In this document: positions 43,284-54,251 of the stretch, piece after piece | Position numbering within the stretch: the stretch's first letter is position 1 | Layout: every line of letters starts with the position of its first letter | Assembly (NCBI GenBank): GCA_019916065.1 | Contig: CM034239.1 | Span: 48,249,812-48,313,811, forward strand | Length of the DNA: 64,000 bases | Direction: 5' to 3' | From: Vitellaria paradoxa | Taxonomy: Eukaryota; Streptophyta; Magnoliopsida; Ericales; Sapotaceae | Notes under the pieces: generated by a model | What the model saw: the letters and a program-made list of their open reading frames with translations, nothing else | Database searches by the model: none | What the model was told of the DNA's origin: nothing | Made by a program: the position numbers and the translations under genes

Positions 43284-44573
43284 TCAATGATCTGGAGGTG
43301 TCACATACTCTTCAGGTGCAGCTGGAGCATACAAACCCTCCAGCATTTCAATTGTTTGTTGATGATCAGCATCCTGTTTGTCCTTTGAATTCTTCAGCTC
43401 AGCAGCCAACTCTACTTGCTGATCCTTCACCTCCTTCACCAATGCATACAAGCTTTGAAGAGTCACCACTTCAGTCCCTGATTGCCCCTCAGATTGCTGT
43501 TCTTGTTGTGGTTCCACTGCCACTTTCCTTGCCAATTGCCCTTTACTTCTCTTCATTGAAGTTTTAGCAATTCGAGTGGCAGGTTTCACTATCTCCATTC
43601 CACTCTTTCCCTTCACTCCATGACCTTGCAAAATTTTAGTTATCAACCCCCCAAAAGGTAAACCAGAATTTACCTCTGGTTTTACAATTGCTCCAGTGAT
43701 TGTATTCCAAATATGCTTTGTCAAGTCAATGGGAATATCCAGAAGAAGCCTTCCAATCATCTCAGCTTGTGGTAAAGTCACAGATGAGACATAGGCATGT
43801 GGTAAAATCTTTGAACAGACCAACATGTGCAGCACTTTACTCTTATCTGTGAGGTCCCCTTTTGACAATCTAACTCCTTTCCACTGAGCTTGAGGGTTCC
43901 CAGAAAGCAACTTCACCAAATTTTCCTTTTTCAATTGTTCTATCCACCCAGCTTGCTGTTCTGGATCAATAACTAAAGGCTGTCCAAATGGTAATCCAGC
44001 ATACTTCGCAATGGACTCGGGTGTCAGCCGTATTTCCTTCTTCCTCACATTGGTCATAATTTCAATTTTTCCTTTCTCCCCTTTCACAGCGTTAGAATAA
44101 AATTCCCTAACCAGAGGTACTACTGCCTTCTGACTCACAACAACCCAATCATTCCATCCCCTACTGTTGATCATGTCCATTAGCTCATAAGGGGGAGCAG
44201 AATAGTCTTCAAGATTAATACCTCTCTCACACAAGACAGCCCTCTTGGAATACCACTTAAGGTATCTATCCTTTGCTGCTTCTCCAACAAACCTAGGGTT
44301 AGGGTAGGGTGTTGCAGAAGTTCCCTCACCAGGGACCTCTGTTTCTGGAATGCTAGCCTCAACATTGACATCCACATTGATGTCAACTGAAGCTTGTTCA
44401 GGTTCAATGGTTGGTTGACCCTCGGTGGTAGGGGAACGTGTAGGAGATTGGGGTTTGTCACTTATGTCTATGGGTTTAGAGAAAGAGGATCGAACAGACC
44501 TGGCACCTTTCATAGTTTCCCTCAATCGCTGACTCCATCGCCTTGGTCCAGGTCCAGTCATCTTCTTCTTCAT
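43284..44573 (-). CDS. C extra 3' (env-like) protein, intact
   Basis: 429 codons. Basic start (MKKKMTGPGPRRWSQRLRE), a Pro/Glu/Ser-rich region (about 35-95), then KRAVLCERGINLEDY, PPYELMDMINSRGWNDW, VPLVREFYSNA, NPQAQW, LHMLVCSKILPHAY, IDLTKHIWNTIT, LPFGGLITKIL and a C-terminal coiled coil (LQSLYALVKEVKDQQ onward). Clearly homologous to the B protein over the central domain and divergent at both ends. Same family resemblance and same absence of membrane features. The frame is open where gag-pol of this element is broken, so it may be under separate constraint or just lucky. Confidence 0.85.
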   Translation of the reverse strand: MKKKMTGPGPRRWSQRLRETMKGARSVRSSFSKPIDISDKPQSPTRSPTTEGQPTIEPEQASVDINVDVNVEASIPETEVPGEGTSATPYPNPRFVGEAAKDRYLKWYSKRAVLCERGINLEDYSAPPYELMDMINSRGWNDWVVVSQKAVVPLVREFYSNAVKGEKGKIEIMTNVRKKEIRLTPESIAKYAGLPFGQPLVIDPEQQAGWIEQLKKENLVKLLSGNPQAQWKGVRLSKGDLTDKSKVLHMLVCSKILPHAYVSSVTLPQAEMIGRLLLDIPIDLTKHIWNTITGAIVKPEVNSGLPFGGLITKILQGHGVKGKSGMEIVKPATRIAKTSMKRSKGQLARKVAVEPQQEQQSEGQSGTEVVTLQSLYALVKEVKDQQVELAAELKNSKDKQDADHQQTIEMLEGLYAPAAPEEYVTPPDH

Positions 44574-44670
44574 TTTCTTCTCAGGAAAACCCTAGCTTCG
44601 TGTTTTTCTTTCAGAAATCCCTAATCTCTGTGAGTGCTTTTAATATGGAATAATGAGGAGAACCAGAGAG

Positions 44671-44773
44671 GTTTATATCACAGGAGGGTTTGACACATCC
44701 GAATAAGAAAAACCTCAGTTAAGTTACTGACCCATCACTGCCCATTCGAATACTATCTGGTCCTATTCGAATA
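44671..44773 (-). promoter_or_regulatory. Candidate internal promoter of the C extra ORF
   Basis: TATTCGAATA (44764-44773) and CATTCGAATA (44743-44752), 21 bp apart, then TATA-like GATATAAAC (44671-44679) about 65 bp downstream on the minus strand, about 100 bp before the ATG at 44573. Confidence 0.55.
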
Positions 44774-45328
44774 CAATTTCCCATCCAGAAATCCAGTAGT
44801 TGACCAAAGTATGTGATGAATTCTCAGAGAAATTTAAGCCATGTTTCTGCACTTTTTTTTTTAAATTTTTTAAATTTTTGACAAAATTAAATTTGAAAAT
44901 TCCTATTGAATTGTTAGCCCAAAATTTAATCCAAAAATAAATCAGCACAACCAATTACCTTATGGGCTGTAACAGGTATTCGAATACCTCAACCTATATT
45001 CGAATAGGTTGCATCAGAAAATCACAAACAGTAATTCCAGTGTTCAAATCTGCTAACAATTCCTTAGAAATGCTCAAACCTTATTTTGTCACCTGAGTTA
45101 AGTTTATTTACAACTAATAACATCTAAACTCAAAAGAAAAACAAAAAGCAAAATAAAAAAAATCAAAGAAAATTTCTAAAATTTTTGAAAATTTTCAGCA
45201 ATTTAGCTATATTAAACACACTACTCAAATTTCCATTCAACAAGTATAACAAAGTGAATCAGCAATTTCATTCAACACATTCCAATCAACACAAATGTAT
45301 AAGACCAAGAGACAAACTCACATTATTT

Positions 45329-45367
45329 CTTCCCCCCCCAACTAGAAACAAGCATTGTCCTCAATGC
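45329..45367 (-). other. Internal polypurine tract and hairpin of C
   Basis: Minus-strand AGTTGGGGGGGGAAG with hairpin GCATTG-AGGA-CAATGC (45352-45367) just upstream. Confidence 0.6.
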
Positions 45368-46172
45368 ACAAACAAATCAAACAATTTGGAATAAAGTGCA
45401 AAGGGAAAGGAAGTACCTGCTGAGTTTAAGGTTAACATTTTTGAATGAAGTGTATCAGCTGAAATTTCAAGGCACCACCAGAACATCTGGTTCCCCCCAA
45501 CTTGTTCAATGCAAAATTCTTGAATAAAATGCAAGTCAATGAGGACAATGAAAGATGGGTTGCATACAAATAAAATCAGTCTCTCAATTAATATGGTAAC
45601 AGATTTTCAACATTCAATTCACAATTGAGAACCTGTGCTCAGATGGCACATTCGAATGACTTGTGGGAATTCAAATGAATGAAAATCTCACCTGACTCTT
45701 ACCTGTTACAGCAGCAGATTTGGAAAACCTTATTGCACAATTCTAAGTTGATTTGATCCTCAGTAAAACATGCTCAATTGAGATCTCCCTAATCTGCAAT
45801 TCTGAAACACTTTCCAAAGCACATCTATCCAATTTGGTTAATGGATTATACTCCAAAACAGATCATGCAAATGCAAAAGAAAATTTCAGCAATGAAGTTC
45901 AATGCAAACCATTTGACTTTCAATTTGTTCTACCAAACATTCCTGCTGCACTACTTACTGCTCAAACCAGAGAACAATACAACAAGGTCAGAAAATTCCC
46001 ACTTCTTCCATGGACTGTTGCCTGCTGAAACCAATTTTGTTAAACTTGCAAAATGAAAGATATTTTTTTTTTTAAGAAAAAGAAAACTTAAAAATAATGC
46101 AGAAAAACAGAAAATTGAAAACATAAAAAGAATCCTAACTACTATGGTACAAAATCATAATTCCTTTCTTAA

Positions 46173-47963
46173 TCAATCACAATCCAGGGGATCTTCAAGA
46201 TCCCAACTCTCAATTTCAGCAATGAAATTCTCATGATATTCTTTCAATCTCTGTCCATTCACTCTAAAAATATTCTTGGAGGTTGGATTTTGAATGTCAA
46301 CAACCCCATACTCAGTGATGTGCTTGATCACATATGGACCAGTCCATCTTGACTTGAGCTTACCTGGAAATAAATGCAGCCTAGAATCATATAATAAAAC
46401 TTTTTGTCCCACAAACAATTCTCTCTTCTTGATATGTGCATCATGCCACTTTTTCACTCTATCCTTGGAAATTTTGGCATTGTCAAATGCATCATTCCTA
46501 ATCTCCTCAAGTTCACTAAGCTGCAACTTTCTTTGAAATCCAGCTTCCTTGATGTTTTCATTGAAATGTTTCACAGCCCAATAAGCCTTGTGTTCAAGTT
46601 CCACAGGAAGATGACAAGCTTTTCCATACACCAACCTATAAGGAGACATGCCTAGAATAGTCTTGTAGGCAGTCCTATAAGCCCAAAGTGCATCAACCAA
46701 TTTCAAAGACCAATATTTCCTTGTGGGGTTCACTGTTTTTTCAATGATTCTCTTGATCTCTCTATTGGCTAACTCAGCTTGTCCACTTGTTTGGGGATGG
46801 TAAGATGTTCCAACCTTGTGCAATACCCCATACTTCTTCATCAAAAGTCCCACATGCCTATTGCAAAAGTGTGTTCCTCTATCACTTATCATGGCTTTTG
46901 GCATTCCAAATCTTGAGAACACATTCTCCTTCAAGAATCTAATCACTACCTTGTGGTCATTGGTCCTAGTTGGAATGGCTTCCACCCACTTTGAAACATA
47001 GTCAACAGCCACTAAGATATATTCATGACTAAATGAATTCACAAATGGTCCCATGAAGTCCATACCCCAACAATCAAAGATATCAAGCACATAAATGGGG
47101 TGAAGTGGCATCATGTTCCTCCTAGTGAGCTTACCAAGTCTCTGACACTTATCACAGGCAACACAAAAGGTATGCACATCCCGAAACATGGTAGGCCAAT
47201 ACAATCCACTCTGCAAAATCTTTGCCACTGTCTTCCTAACTGAAAAATGACCTCCACATGCGAGAGTATGACAAAAACTAATGACACTATGAGCTTCACT
47301 CTCGGGTATGCATCTCCTAATGACCTGATCTGAGCAATACTTAAACAGATATGGATCATCCCAGAAAAAGTTCCTCACATTCCTAAAAAACTTTCTCTTA
47401 TCTAACATGGTCCAATGAGAGGGCACCACACCTGAAACCAAATAATTGGCTATATCTGCAAACCATGGTGTCTCTGAGGAATCTATATGAAACAACTGCT
47501 CATCAAGGAATGTCTCATTAATAGGTGACTCAAAAGATGCTAAGTCCTGATGTGGGAGCCTAGAAAGATGATCAGCAACTACATTTTCAACTCCCTTCTT
47601 ATCTTTGATCTCTAAATCAAATTCTTGAAGCAAAAGAATCCACCTAATGAGTCTAGGCTTGGCATCAGATTTGGTCAAAAGATACTTTAATGCTGCATGG
47701 TCAGTAAATACAATGACATGAGATCCCACTAGGTATGATCTGAACTTATCCAATGCATATACTACTGCCAGCAACTCCTTCTCAGTAGTTGTGTAGTTCT
47801 TTTGTGCATCACTAAGGGATTTGCTAGCATAGTACAGCACATGTGACTTCCTCTTCTTCCTCTGACCTAGGACTGCACCAATGGCACTATCACTAGCGTC
47901 ACACATGATCTCAAAGGGTAGAGTCCAATCTGGTGTTTGCATAATGGGAGCTGAAGTGAGCAA
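46173..47963 (-). CDS. pol: C RNase H and integrase
   Basis: 596 open codons, continuing the frame of the RT thumb after an in-frame TAG at 47988-47990. RNase [45 protein letters not shown]. Integrase: [10 protein letters not shown] and CVACDKCQ zinc ligands, [59 protein letters not shown], and C-terminal [10 protein letters not shown]. Very close to element B. Ends LEDPLDCD. Confidence 0.93.
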   Translation of the reverse strand: MLTSAPIMQTPDWTLPFEIMCDASDSAIGAVLGQRKKRKSHVLYYASKSLSDAQKNYTTTEKELLAVVYALDKFRSYLVGSHVIVFTDHAALKYLLTKSDAKPRLIRWILLLQEFDLEIKDKKGVENVVADHLSRLPHQDLASFESPINETFLDEQLFHIDSSETPWFADIANYLVSGVVPSHWTMLDKRKFFRNVRNFFWDDPYLFKYCSDQVIRRCIPESEAHSVISFCHTLACGGHFSVRKTVAKILQSGLYWPTMFRDVHTFCVACDKCQRLGKLTRRNMMPLHPIYVLDIFDCWGMDFMGPFVNSFSHEYILVAVDYVSKWVEAIPTRTNDHKVVIRFLKENVFSRFGMPKAMISDRGTHFCNRHVGLLMKKYGVLHKVGTSYHPQTSGQAELANREIKRIIEKTVNPTRKYWSLKLVDALWAYRTAYKTILGMSPYRLVYGKACHLPVELEHKAYWAVKHFNENIKEAGFQRKLQLSELEEIRNDAFDNAKISKDRVKKWHDAHIKKRELFVGQKVLLYDSRLHLFPGKLKSRWTGPYVIKHITEYGVVDIQNPTSKNIFRVNGQRLKEYHENFIAEIESWDLEDPLDCD

Positions 47964-47987
47964 GTCCTTAAGTCTATCAAATGAATC

Positions 47988-49290
47988 CTAACAATCTGAT
48001 GTCCAATCAAAAGGAACATCCTGGCCTAGGAGATTGCACAAAGGTCTAGAAATGGCACTGAATGATGCAATGAATCTCCTATAGAAACCTGCATGTCCTA
48101 AAAATGATCTGACATCCTTGACACATCTAGGGGTGGGAAGTTTTTGAATGATTTCAACTTTAGCTCTATCTACTTCTATCCCCCTAGAAGACACTATATG
48201 ACCAAGAACTATTCCCTGAGTTACCATAAAATAGGCATTTCTCCCAATTCAACACCAAATTTTTCTCTTCACATCTTGCTAAAACCTTCTCCAGATTCCC
48301 CAAGCACAAATCAAAGTCACTCCCATAAACTGAAAAGTCATCCATGAACACTTCAAGAAATTTTTCCACAAAGTCACTAAACAAACTGATCATGCATCTT
48401 TGGAAGGTTGCAGGAGCATTGCAAAGACCAAAAGGCATGCGCCTATATGCAAATGTACCAAATGGACAAGTAAATGTGGTCTTCTCCTGATCATCTAATG
48501 CAATCTCAATTTGGTTGTACCCAGAGTATCCATCCAAGAAACAGTAAAATGCCTGTCCTGCCACTATTTCTAATACCTGATCTAGGAATGGAAGAGGGAA
48601 ATGATCCTTCCTTGTGACTGCATTTAACTTTCTATAATCTATGCACATGCGCCATCCTGTTTGGATGCGCATTGGAACTAATTCATCTTGTTCATTTTTC
48701 ACCACAGTCACTCCAGATTTCTTAGGCACTACTTGAGTTGGGCTAACCCACTTAGAATCTGAAATAGGGTAGATAATTCCAGCATCCAATAGCTTGATTA
48801 CCTCCCCCCTAACCACTTCTTTCATGTTTGGGTTAAGTCTCCTTTGCATTTGGCTAATGGGCTTGACATTCTCCTCCAAAAATATCCTATGAGTGCAAAT
48901 CAGTGGGCTAATTCCCTGCAGGTCTGCTATGGTCCAGCCCAAGGCTCTTTTATGTTTTCTCAAGACCTCAACAAGTCTATTCTCTTGATCAGAATTTAGC
49001 TGAGAAGAAATAACAGCTGGATAGGACTCTCCCTCACCCAAAAATACATATTTCAGCTCACTAGGTAAAAGCTTTCTCTCGGGTATGGGTGGCTTCTCAA
49101 AAGATGGCTGGGATTTGACTGTTGGCAGCTCTAAAGGCTCAAAAGTGGGCCTCCACTGATTCACTGACATCACTGATTTTTCCATTTCCTCAAATTCTCC
49201 TCCACCAAAATTTTCCAAGTCACAATCATCTAGGAAATCTACTTGATCACTGTTCACTAAAGCTCTTTCCAATGGGTCATCTAAGTACTC
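47988..49290 (-). pseudogene. pol: C reverse transcriptase in two frames, plus stop
   Basis: 49272-48184 carries [57 protein letters not shown] and FMDDFSVYG. It shifts frame at EKC (about 48232), where one extra base follows the codons that read EKCHF in B. 48227-47988 resumes with MVTQGIVLGHIVSS and [13 protein letters not shown], and ends at a TAG where B has a glutamine codon. A further one-base loss near 49292 separates this from gag-protease. Confidence 0.9.
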
Positions 49291-49294
49291 TCTA

Positions 49295-52123
49295 TCAAAA
49301 TGCTCTTAGTGTGATGGTTTGAATCAAATCTACTTCCTCTATCTCCTCATGGTCACTTGGTTGTTTGGTCACACTAAAGATGTTCTTCTCAATGGTCATG
49401 TTACCAAAAGACAACTTAATGACTCCAGTTCTACAATTGATTAAGGCATTAGAAGTGGCCAAAAATGGTCTTCCTAAGATGACTGGGACAGCTGGTTGTG
49501 GCCCTTGAATTGGTTTGGTATCAAGCACTATAAAGTCCACGGGAAACACAAAATGTTCCACTTGAATCAAGACATCTTCCACAATACCTCTAGGGACTTT
49601 GACTGACCTATCAGCTAGCTGTAATGTCACCCTAGTAGGTCTAAGTTCACCTAAACCCAGCTCTTGGTACACAGTGAAAGGTAGGAGATTGACACTTGCA
49701 CCCAAATCCAACAAAGCTCGATCTACCCTCTTATCCCCAATGATACATGCAATTGTTGGGCACCCCGGATCTTTATATTTTGGAGGGGTTTTGAATTGCA
49801 AAATTGAGCTCACTTGTTCAGTTAAAAATGCTCTCTCTTTGACATTCATTCTCCTTTTGACAGTGCACAAATCTTTCAAAAACTTTCCATAAGATGGATT
49901 TTGTTTAATGGCATCAAGCAAAGGAATGTTTATTCTGACTTGTTTGAAAAGCTCATAAATGTCAGAATTCAAATTCTCTTTCTTTCCTTTGTTCAACCTT
50001 TGAGGAAAGAATTTTGGAATGAAATCAGGGCTGTCCAGCTGGTTTTCTTTTGAAATCTTCTCCTTTCCAGAAACTTTTTCATTCTTTTCAAACTGTTTTT
50101 CATCAAAATCTTTGATTGTATTTTCAGAAAAATCATTTTTATTTTTAGAAATTACCTGTTCTTTCCTCTGAAATCTGTTTTTCTGCTCCTCGTTGCTCAG
50201 CTGCTGTTTTTGTTCAGCTTCTAGTCTGTTGTGTAGATTTTGTTCTTGTTTCTGAAAGTGTGCTTGTTCAATTTGCTGCTGTTCTGATTCTAAACTGCTG
50301 TCCAGCTTTTGTTTCTGCTGTTCTTCAATTTCTGGTCTGCTGTGCAGCTGCTGTTTTTGCTCTTCTAGTAACTGCTTTTGCTGCAATTTAGATTCTGTTT
50401 CTGTGAGCAGCTGCTGTTCAAATGCTTTGCTGCTGGTGTTGTGCTGGATTTCTTCCTCATCTTCCATCATATTTTGCTCATTTGCCTCTTCAATTGGAAT
50501 ATAATCTGGTTTCAAGATCTGTTTTCCACTTCTCAATGTTGAAATAGCTTGCACATGTTCCAAATTCTCATTTGCACTTGAAGAAGATGATTCACTGAAA
50601 TGTACTTGACTTGAAGGATTCGGTTTTGGCTGAGATGGCAGCTTTCCCGTCTCCCTCAATGTTAGAGCTTGAGTGAGCTTTGACAATTGGCTGCGGATGT
50701 CTTCCATAGCCCTATTTGTTTGATCTTGGAACCTTGAATTTTGGTTGTTGGTTCCAATTTGTCCTTGCATGAATTGTTGCAAGGTGTCTTCCAATGATCT
50801 TTTGTGAGGTGGCTGGTAAGAGTTTGTGTTCTGCTGAGGTTGATAAGCCTGGGAATGAAATGGTTGAGGTGGAAAAGGTTGTTGAGATTGCTGCTGCTGC
50901 TGGTGTTGTGCCTCAGCTCTCCAGGGTGTATTCGAATGGCCTCTATATCCAGCATTGTAAGCATTCGAATATGGCTGATTTCCTGAAGCAAAGTTGTTCA
51001 CCCCTTGATTTGAGTTGTAATTTCTTGCAGCTGGTGGGGGATTTACTTGACCACAAAGAACTTCTTTAAAAGCTGGGAGTGTGGGACAATCGTCCGTCTT
51101 GTGGTCCGAAGTTTCACACAACACACAGTTAACTTCCTTTTCCTTCGATCCTTGCTTCTTTTGCTCCATCGACTCCACTTTCCTTGACAATGCAGCCAAA
51201 CGAGCACCAAGATCATCAGTGTCACTGAGATGAAACTTTCCTCTTGCACCTATGCTGTCAGAAAACTCAGAAAATGGAGAAACTACCTCCCATTGTTTAG
51301 TATTTTCAGCCAAGGAATCAAAAAAATGCAAAGCTTCTTCAGCGGTTTTATCATAAAATTCACCATTACACATTGTTGCAACCAACATTTTCAGATTTGG
51401 AGTTAATGCATTATGAAAGAAGTTAACAATTCTCCAAGACTCAAAACCATGATGTGGACAAGCTTGCAACAATTCTCTAAACCTATCCCATGCATGTGCA
51501 AATGTTTCATTAGGCTTACACACAAAATTCATGATTTGTTGTTGGAGTATCACTGTCCTATTAGCTGGAAAATACTTCTTCAAAAACTTTGTTTGCATGT
51601 CCCTCCAAGTTCCAATTGATCTAGGCTCCAATGAGTTCAACCACATCTTTGCTTTATCTTTCAATGAAAATGGAAACAACTTAAGCCTAACCATGTCCTC
51701 ATTTATATTCCTATCCATGCATGTTCCACAAACATCCTCAAATTCTTTCATATGCATGTAAGGATTTTCGGAATCCATGCCATGAAAAGTGGGCAAAAGC
51801 TGAATTGTTCCTGGTTTAAAATTAAAATTATGATGTCCAATGGGAAGTACAATGCATGATGGTGTTGTTTGCCTAGCTGGATGGAGATATTCACGGAGAG
51901 GTCTAAAAGGATTTTGATCAATTTGATCATTCCCTCCATGAACACTACCTTCCGGCAAAAGAGGTGGTGGTCCTCCCGGTAAAACAGGTGGTGGTGGTGG
52001 ATCCATGTGCACAGATGATTCAGATGATGTGTAAGATGTAGCAAGTTCAATTAGTTCAGCTAGAGATGATGGTGCACGCAACTCAGAATTATTTCCAACA
52101 AGTCTGCCAGATCTTAAGAACAT
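49295..52123 (-). CDS. gag: C gag and protease in one reading frame
   Basis: 942 codons. N-terminus MFLRSGRLVGNNSEL, proline-rich PPPPPVLPGG, LREYLHPARQTTPS, capsid about 95-290 (LPTFHGMDSENPYMHM, FPFSLKDKAKMWLNSLEP, KFLKKYFPANRT, ETFAHAWDRFRELLQACPHHGF), zinc knuckle CVLCETSDHKTDDC (about 334-347), a Q/P-rich linker, STLRSGKQI, a long Q/E/K-rich stretch (about 560-720), CTVKRRMNVKERAFLTEQ, then aspartic protease DLGASVNLLPF (near 803) to [13 protein letters not shown] [14 protein letters not shown]. It ends LRAF by frameshift. It shows that gag and pol were one frame in the ancestor. Confidence 0.92.
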   Translation of the reverse strand: MFLRSGRLVGNNSELRAPSSLAELIELATSYTSSESSVHMDPPPPPVLPGGPPPLLPEGSVHGGNDQIDQNPFRPLREYLHPARQTTPSCIVLPIGHHNFNFKPGTIQLLPTFHGMDSENPYMHMKEFEDVCGTCMDRNINEDMVRLKLFPFSLKDKAKMWLNSLEPRSIGTWRDMQTKFLKKYFPANRTVILQQQIMNFVCKPNETFAHAWDRFRELLQACPHHGFESWRIVNFFHNALTPNLKMLVATMCNGEFYDKTAEEALHFFDSLAENTKQWEVVSPFSEFSDSIGARGKFHLSDTDDLGARLAALSRKVESMEQKKQGSKEKEVNCVLCETSDHKTDDCPTLPAFKEVLCGQVNPPPAARNYNSNQGVNNFASGNQPYSNAYNAGYRGHSNTPWRAEAQHQQQQQSQQPFPPQPFHSQAYQPQQNTNSYQPPHKRSLEDTLQQFMQGQIGTNNQNSRFQDQTNRAMEDIRSQLSKLTQALTLRETGKLPSQPKPNPSSQVHFSESSSSSANENLEHVQAISTLRSGKQILKPDYIPIEEANEQNMMEDEEEIQHNTSSKAFEQQLLTETESKLQQKQLLEEQKQQLHSRPEIEEQQKQKLDSSLESEQQQIEQAHFQKQEQNLHNRLEAEQKQQLSNEEQKNRFQRKEQVISKNKNDFSENTIKDFDEKQFEKNEKVSGKEKISKENQLDSPDFIPKFFPQRLNKGKKENLNSDIYELFKQVRINIPLLDAIKQNPSYGKFLKDLCTVKRRMNVKERAFLTEQVSSILQFKTPPKYKDPGCPTIACIIGDKRVDRALLDLGASVNLLPFTVYQELGLGELRPTRVTLQLADRSVKVPRGIVEDVLIQVEHFVFPVDFIVLDTKPIQGPQPAVPVILGRPFLATSNALINCRTGVIKLSFGNMTIEKNIFSVTKQPSDHEEIEEVDLIQTITLRAF

Positions 52124-52786
52124 GCACAGAAAATTCAGATTTGAATATACTCCAACCTAACCTCCAAACTTCACAACTAAATCACCAATTCACAAAGAAA
52201 AATCAGACCTCTTCCTCTAACAAATTGCAGCAGAATGTACAGCAACTCAATGCAAATTTTCAGTAAGTTAAACAAAAATTCAAAGATGAATTTCAGTAAA
52301 TGAAATCAGATTTTTCAACTACTTCTCACAAAATTCTGAACAACTCTTCTGTTAACAGATTGCACACACACATAAACTCAGCAGATTTAATGCAATATGA
52401 CAGCAAAACAGATCAGCAATTCAGAGGTAAACTCAGGCATTCGAATATCATATGCAGCAGATTCGAATATCAAAATTCCAGAAATCAAATTCCAGCACAG
52501 AAAATCAACAACTCAGAAATTTAGATATCCAAAACAAAATACAGCACTAAACTCAGATTTTTTTTTCTCTTTTTCAAAATCAGAAACTACAATTTAAACA
52601 CTAAAAACTAAAAACAAAAACCTATAAAAATGAAACTAGAGGTGGAAATAAGAATGGAACAAAATTACCCAATGCCTTGAGTAGCTTTGTTGTTGAAGAT
52701 GGTGGTGAGTAATGCTGCCAATCCTTGCTCCAAAAGTTCAAAACACCATTGCTTTTCAAAGATCCCCGGCAACGGCGCCAAAATTG
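52124..52786 (-). other. C leader and primer binding site
   Basis: Perfect tRNA-Asp complement at 52761-52780. The leader is otherwise non-coding, with a palindrome pair CATTCGAATA/GATTCGAATA at 52438-52447 and 52460-52469 (22 bp) and a T run at 52558-52567. Confidence 0.9.
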
Positions 52787-54251
52787 TGCTTGTATTTGCT
52801 TAACTACCTCACTCTCAAATGTAAATAAAAATGCAAATTCAGATTTCAAAGGTGTTGAGTAAGGAAAATCAAGACAAACTCCCCCCAAGTGCAAGGTTTC
52901 ATTGTAGCACAATTAACTGGTAAGAACCAGGTCATATCCACAGGGATCTAGGGAGCAAAATCATGTTTGAATTAAATGGATTAAAGAGGCAAAACATGGC
53001 TCACATGAATGGTAAATAGAATTGAAAATCTGGTTTGGAATTTTTGATGGTTTTGGAAATGGGTTTTGAAATGAAAACTAAACTTAACTAAAACTTGATA
53101 TTAAAAAGATGGGCAAGACAATTCCAATGCCTATCCAAATCAATCCCAAAATACCAAGAGTGAATAGATCATCAATTCTAGTTGCTCTAATTGTTTGGAG
53201 AAAATTAATTTCAAATGGTACAAGCCATAGATAAACAAGTGATGTGCATAATCTATCATGAAGACTATAGAAGATCTAATTCTAGCAACTCCCATACATA
53301 TTTGCAATAAGAGTTCTGAATTCAGCAACTTCTATGAACTCATTGATAAAATATGTAAACGAGTGTTAATCGGACATTGAACCATTGATTTCAAGAGTAA
53401 TTAGATACAACTAAGATTGATAACCAAAGAACTCAAAATTAATCCATGAAGAACGGCATCTTGGAAATCATTGGATAGGACATTGTCCTTGCCTTGGCCC
53501 AAGAAAAACTAGCCGATCATCTTAAGAAAATGAATAACAAAAATGAAGAACAGAGACATGACCTTCAAGTTGGAAATGGAAATTACTCTTTAATTCAAAA
53601 TGAAATCTAATTACATGAATGGAATTGTAAAGTGCTGAAGAACTAAAATCTAATTACAGTAAACTGAAAATTAAAATCAGAATTGAAATCCAAATCTGCA
53701 GAATCCGAAAACCAGAGAGAAAATGAAGAAGAAGAAAGCTGAAAAACTTGAAACCCCCCAAAAAAAAAAAACTCTCTCTCTCTCTAAAACTCTCCCTCTA
53801 ATTGTCTGTCTTCCCCCCGTATATCTCTCTGTGTGTATATTTCGGTCAATGTATGAGTGGATGTTGATCATGTGATGCCACCCCTCCACTCTCTCTCTTT
53901 CCTCCAGATTGCATCCCTTAAAATCTGTGAAATCACGTGGAATCTGTTTTCTGCCAACAGTCCAGTATTCGAATACTGCTTGGCTGTATTCGAATATGCA
54001 TTTCCTCCTATGCTCAAGATATTCAAATAGGATTGTGTTGTATCCTGAATCTTCTGTGCTTCCATTCTTCATTCCTTCTTCTTTACACTTTAATGAGCTC
54101 AAATCCTCCTTTAATTGTGATGAAATTGTAACACATTCTTTATATTGAGGAATGAAGATGAAATCTGCACAAAACAAAAGTTTTATCTCATTTATATGCT
54201 ATGTAAAAGTGTAATTAAGTGAATAAAAGTGTAGTAAATTAAGTCCAATCA
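52787..54251 (-). repeat. C 5' LTR
   Basis: 1,465 bp, TGCTTGTATTTG...GTCCAATCA. Paired TATTCGAATA at 53966-53975 and 53987-53996 (21 bp). Plus-strand neighbour at 54252 is the heptamer array. Confidence 0.95.

Larger units (their letters stand above)
44574..46172 (-). other. C spacer between integrase and extra ORF
   Basis: Non-coding, AT-rich. It contains the candidate internal promoter (44671-44773), a further palindrome pair at 44977-44986/44997-45006 (20 bp), the internal polypurine tract (45329-45367), another G-run (AAGTTGGGGGGAACC near 45490) and a T run at 46063-46073. Confidence 0.65.
40256..54251 (-). mobile_element. Element C: Athila-like retrotransposon (3' LTR split by the A array)
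   Basis: The 5' LTR at 52787-54251 is complete. The 3' LTR is present only from 40256 to 41429; its first part (about 285 bp) must lie left of the window, beyond the A array. The interior has primer site, gag-PR, RT, RNase H, integrase, extra ORF and polypurine tracts. It is the oldest of the three nested insertions, and is itself inserted in the heptamer array (54252 onward). Confidence 0.9.
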
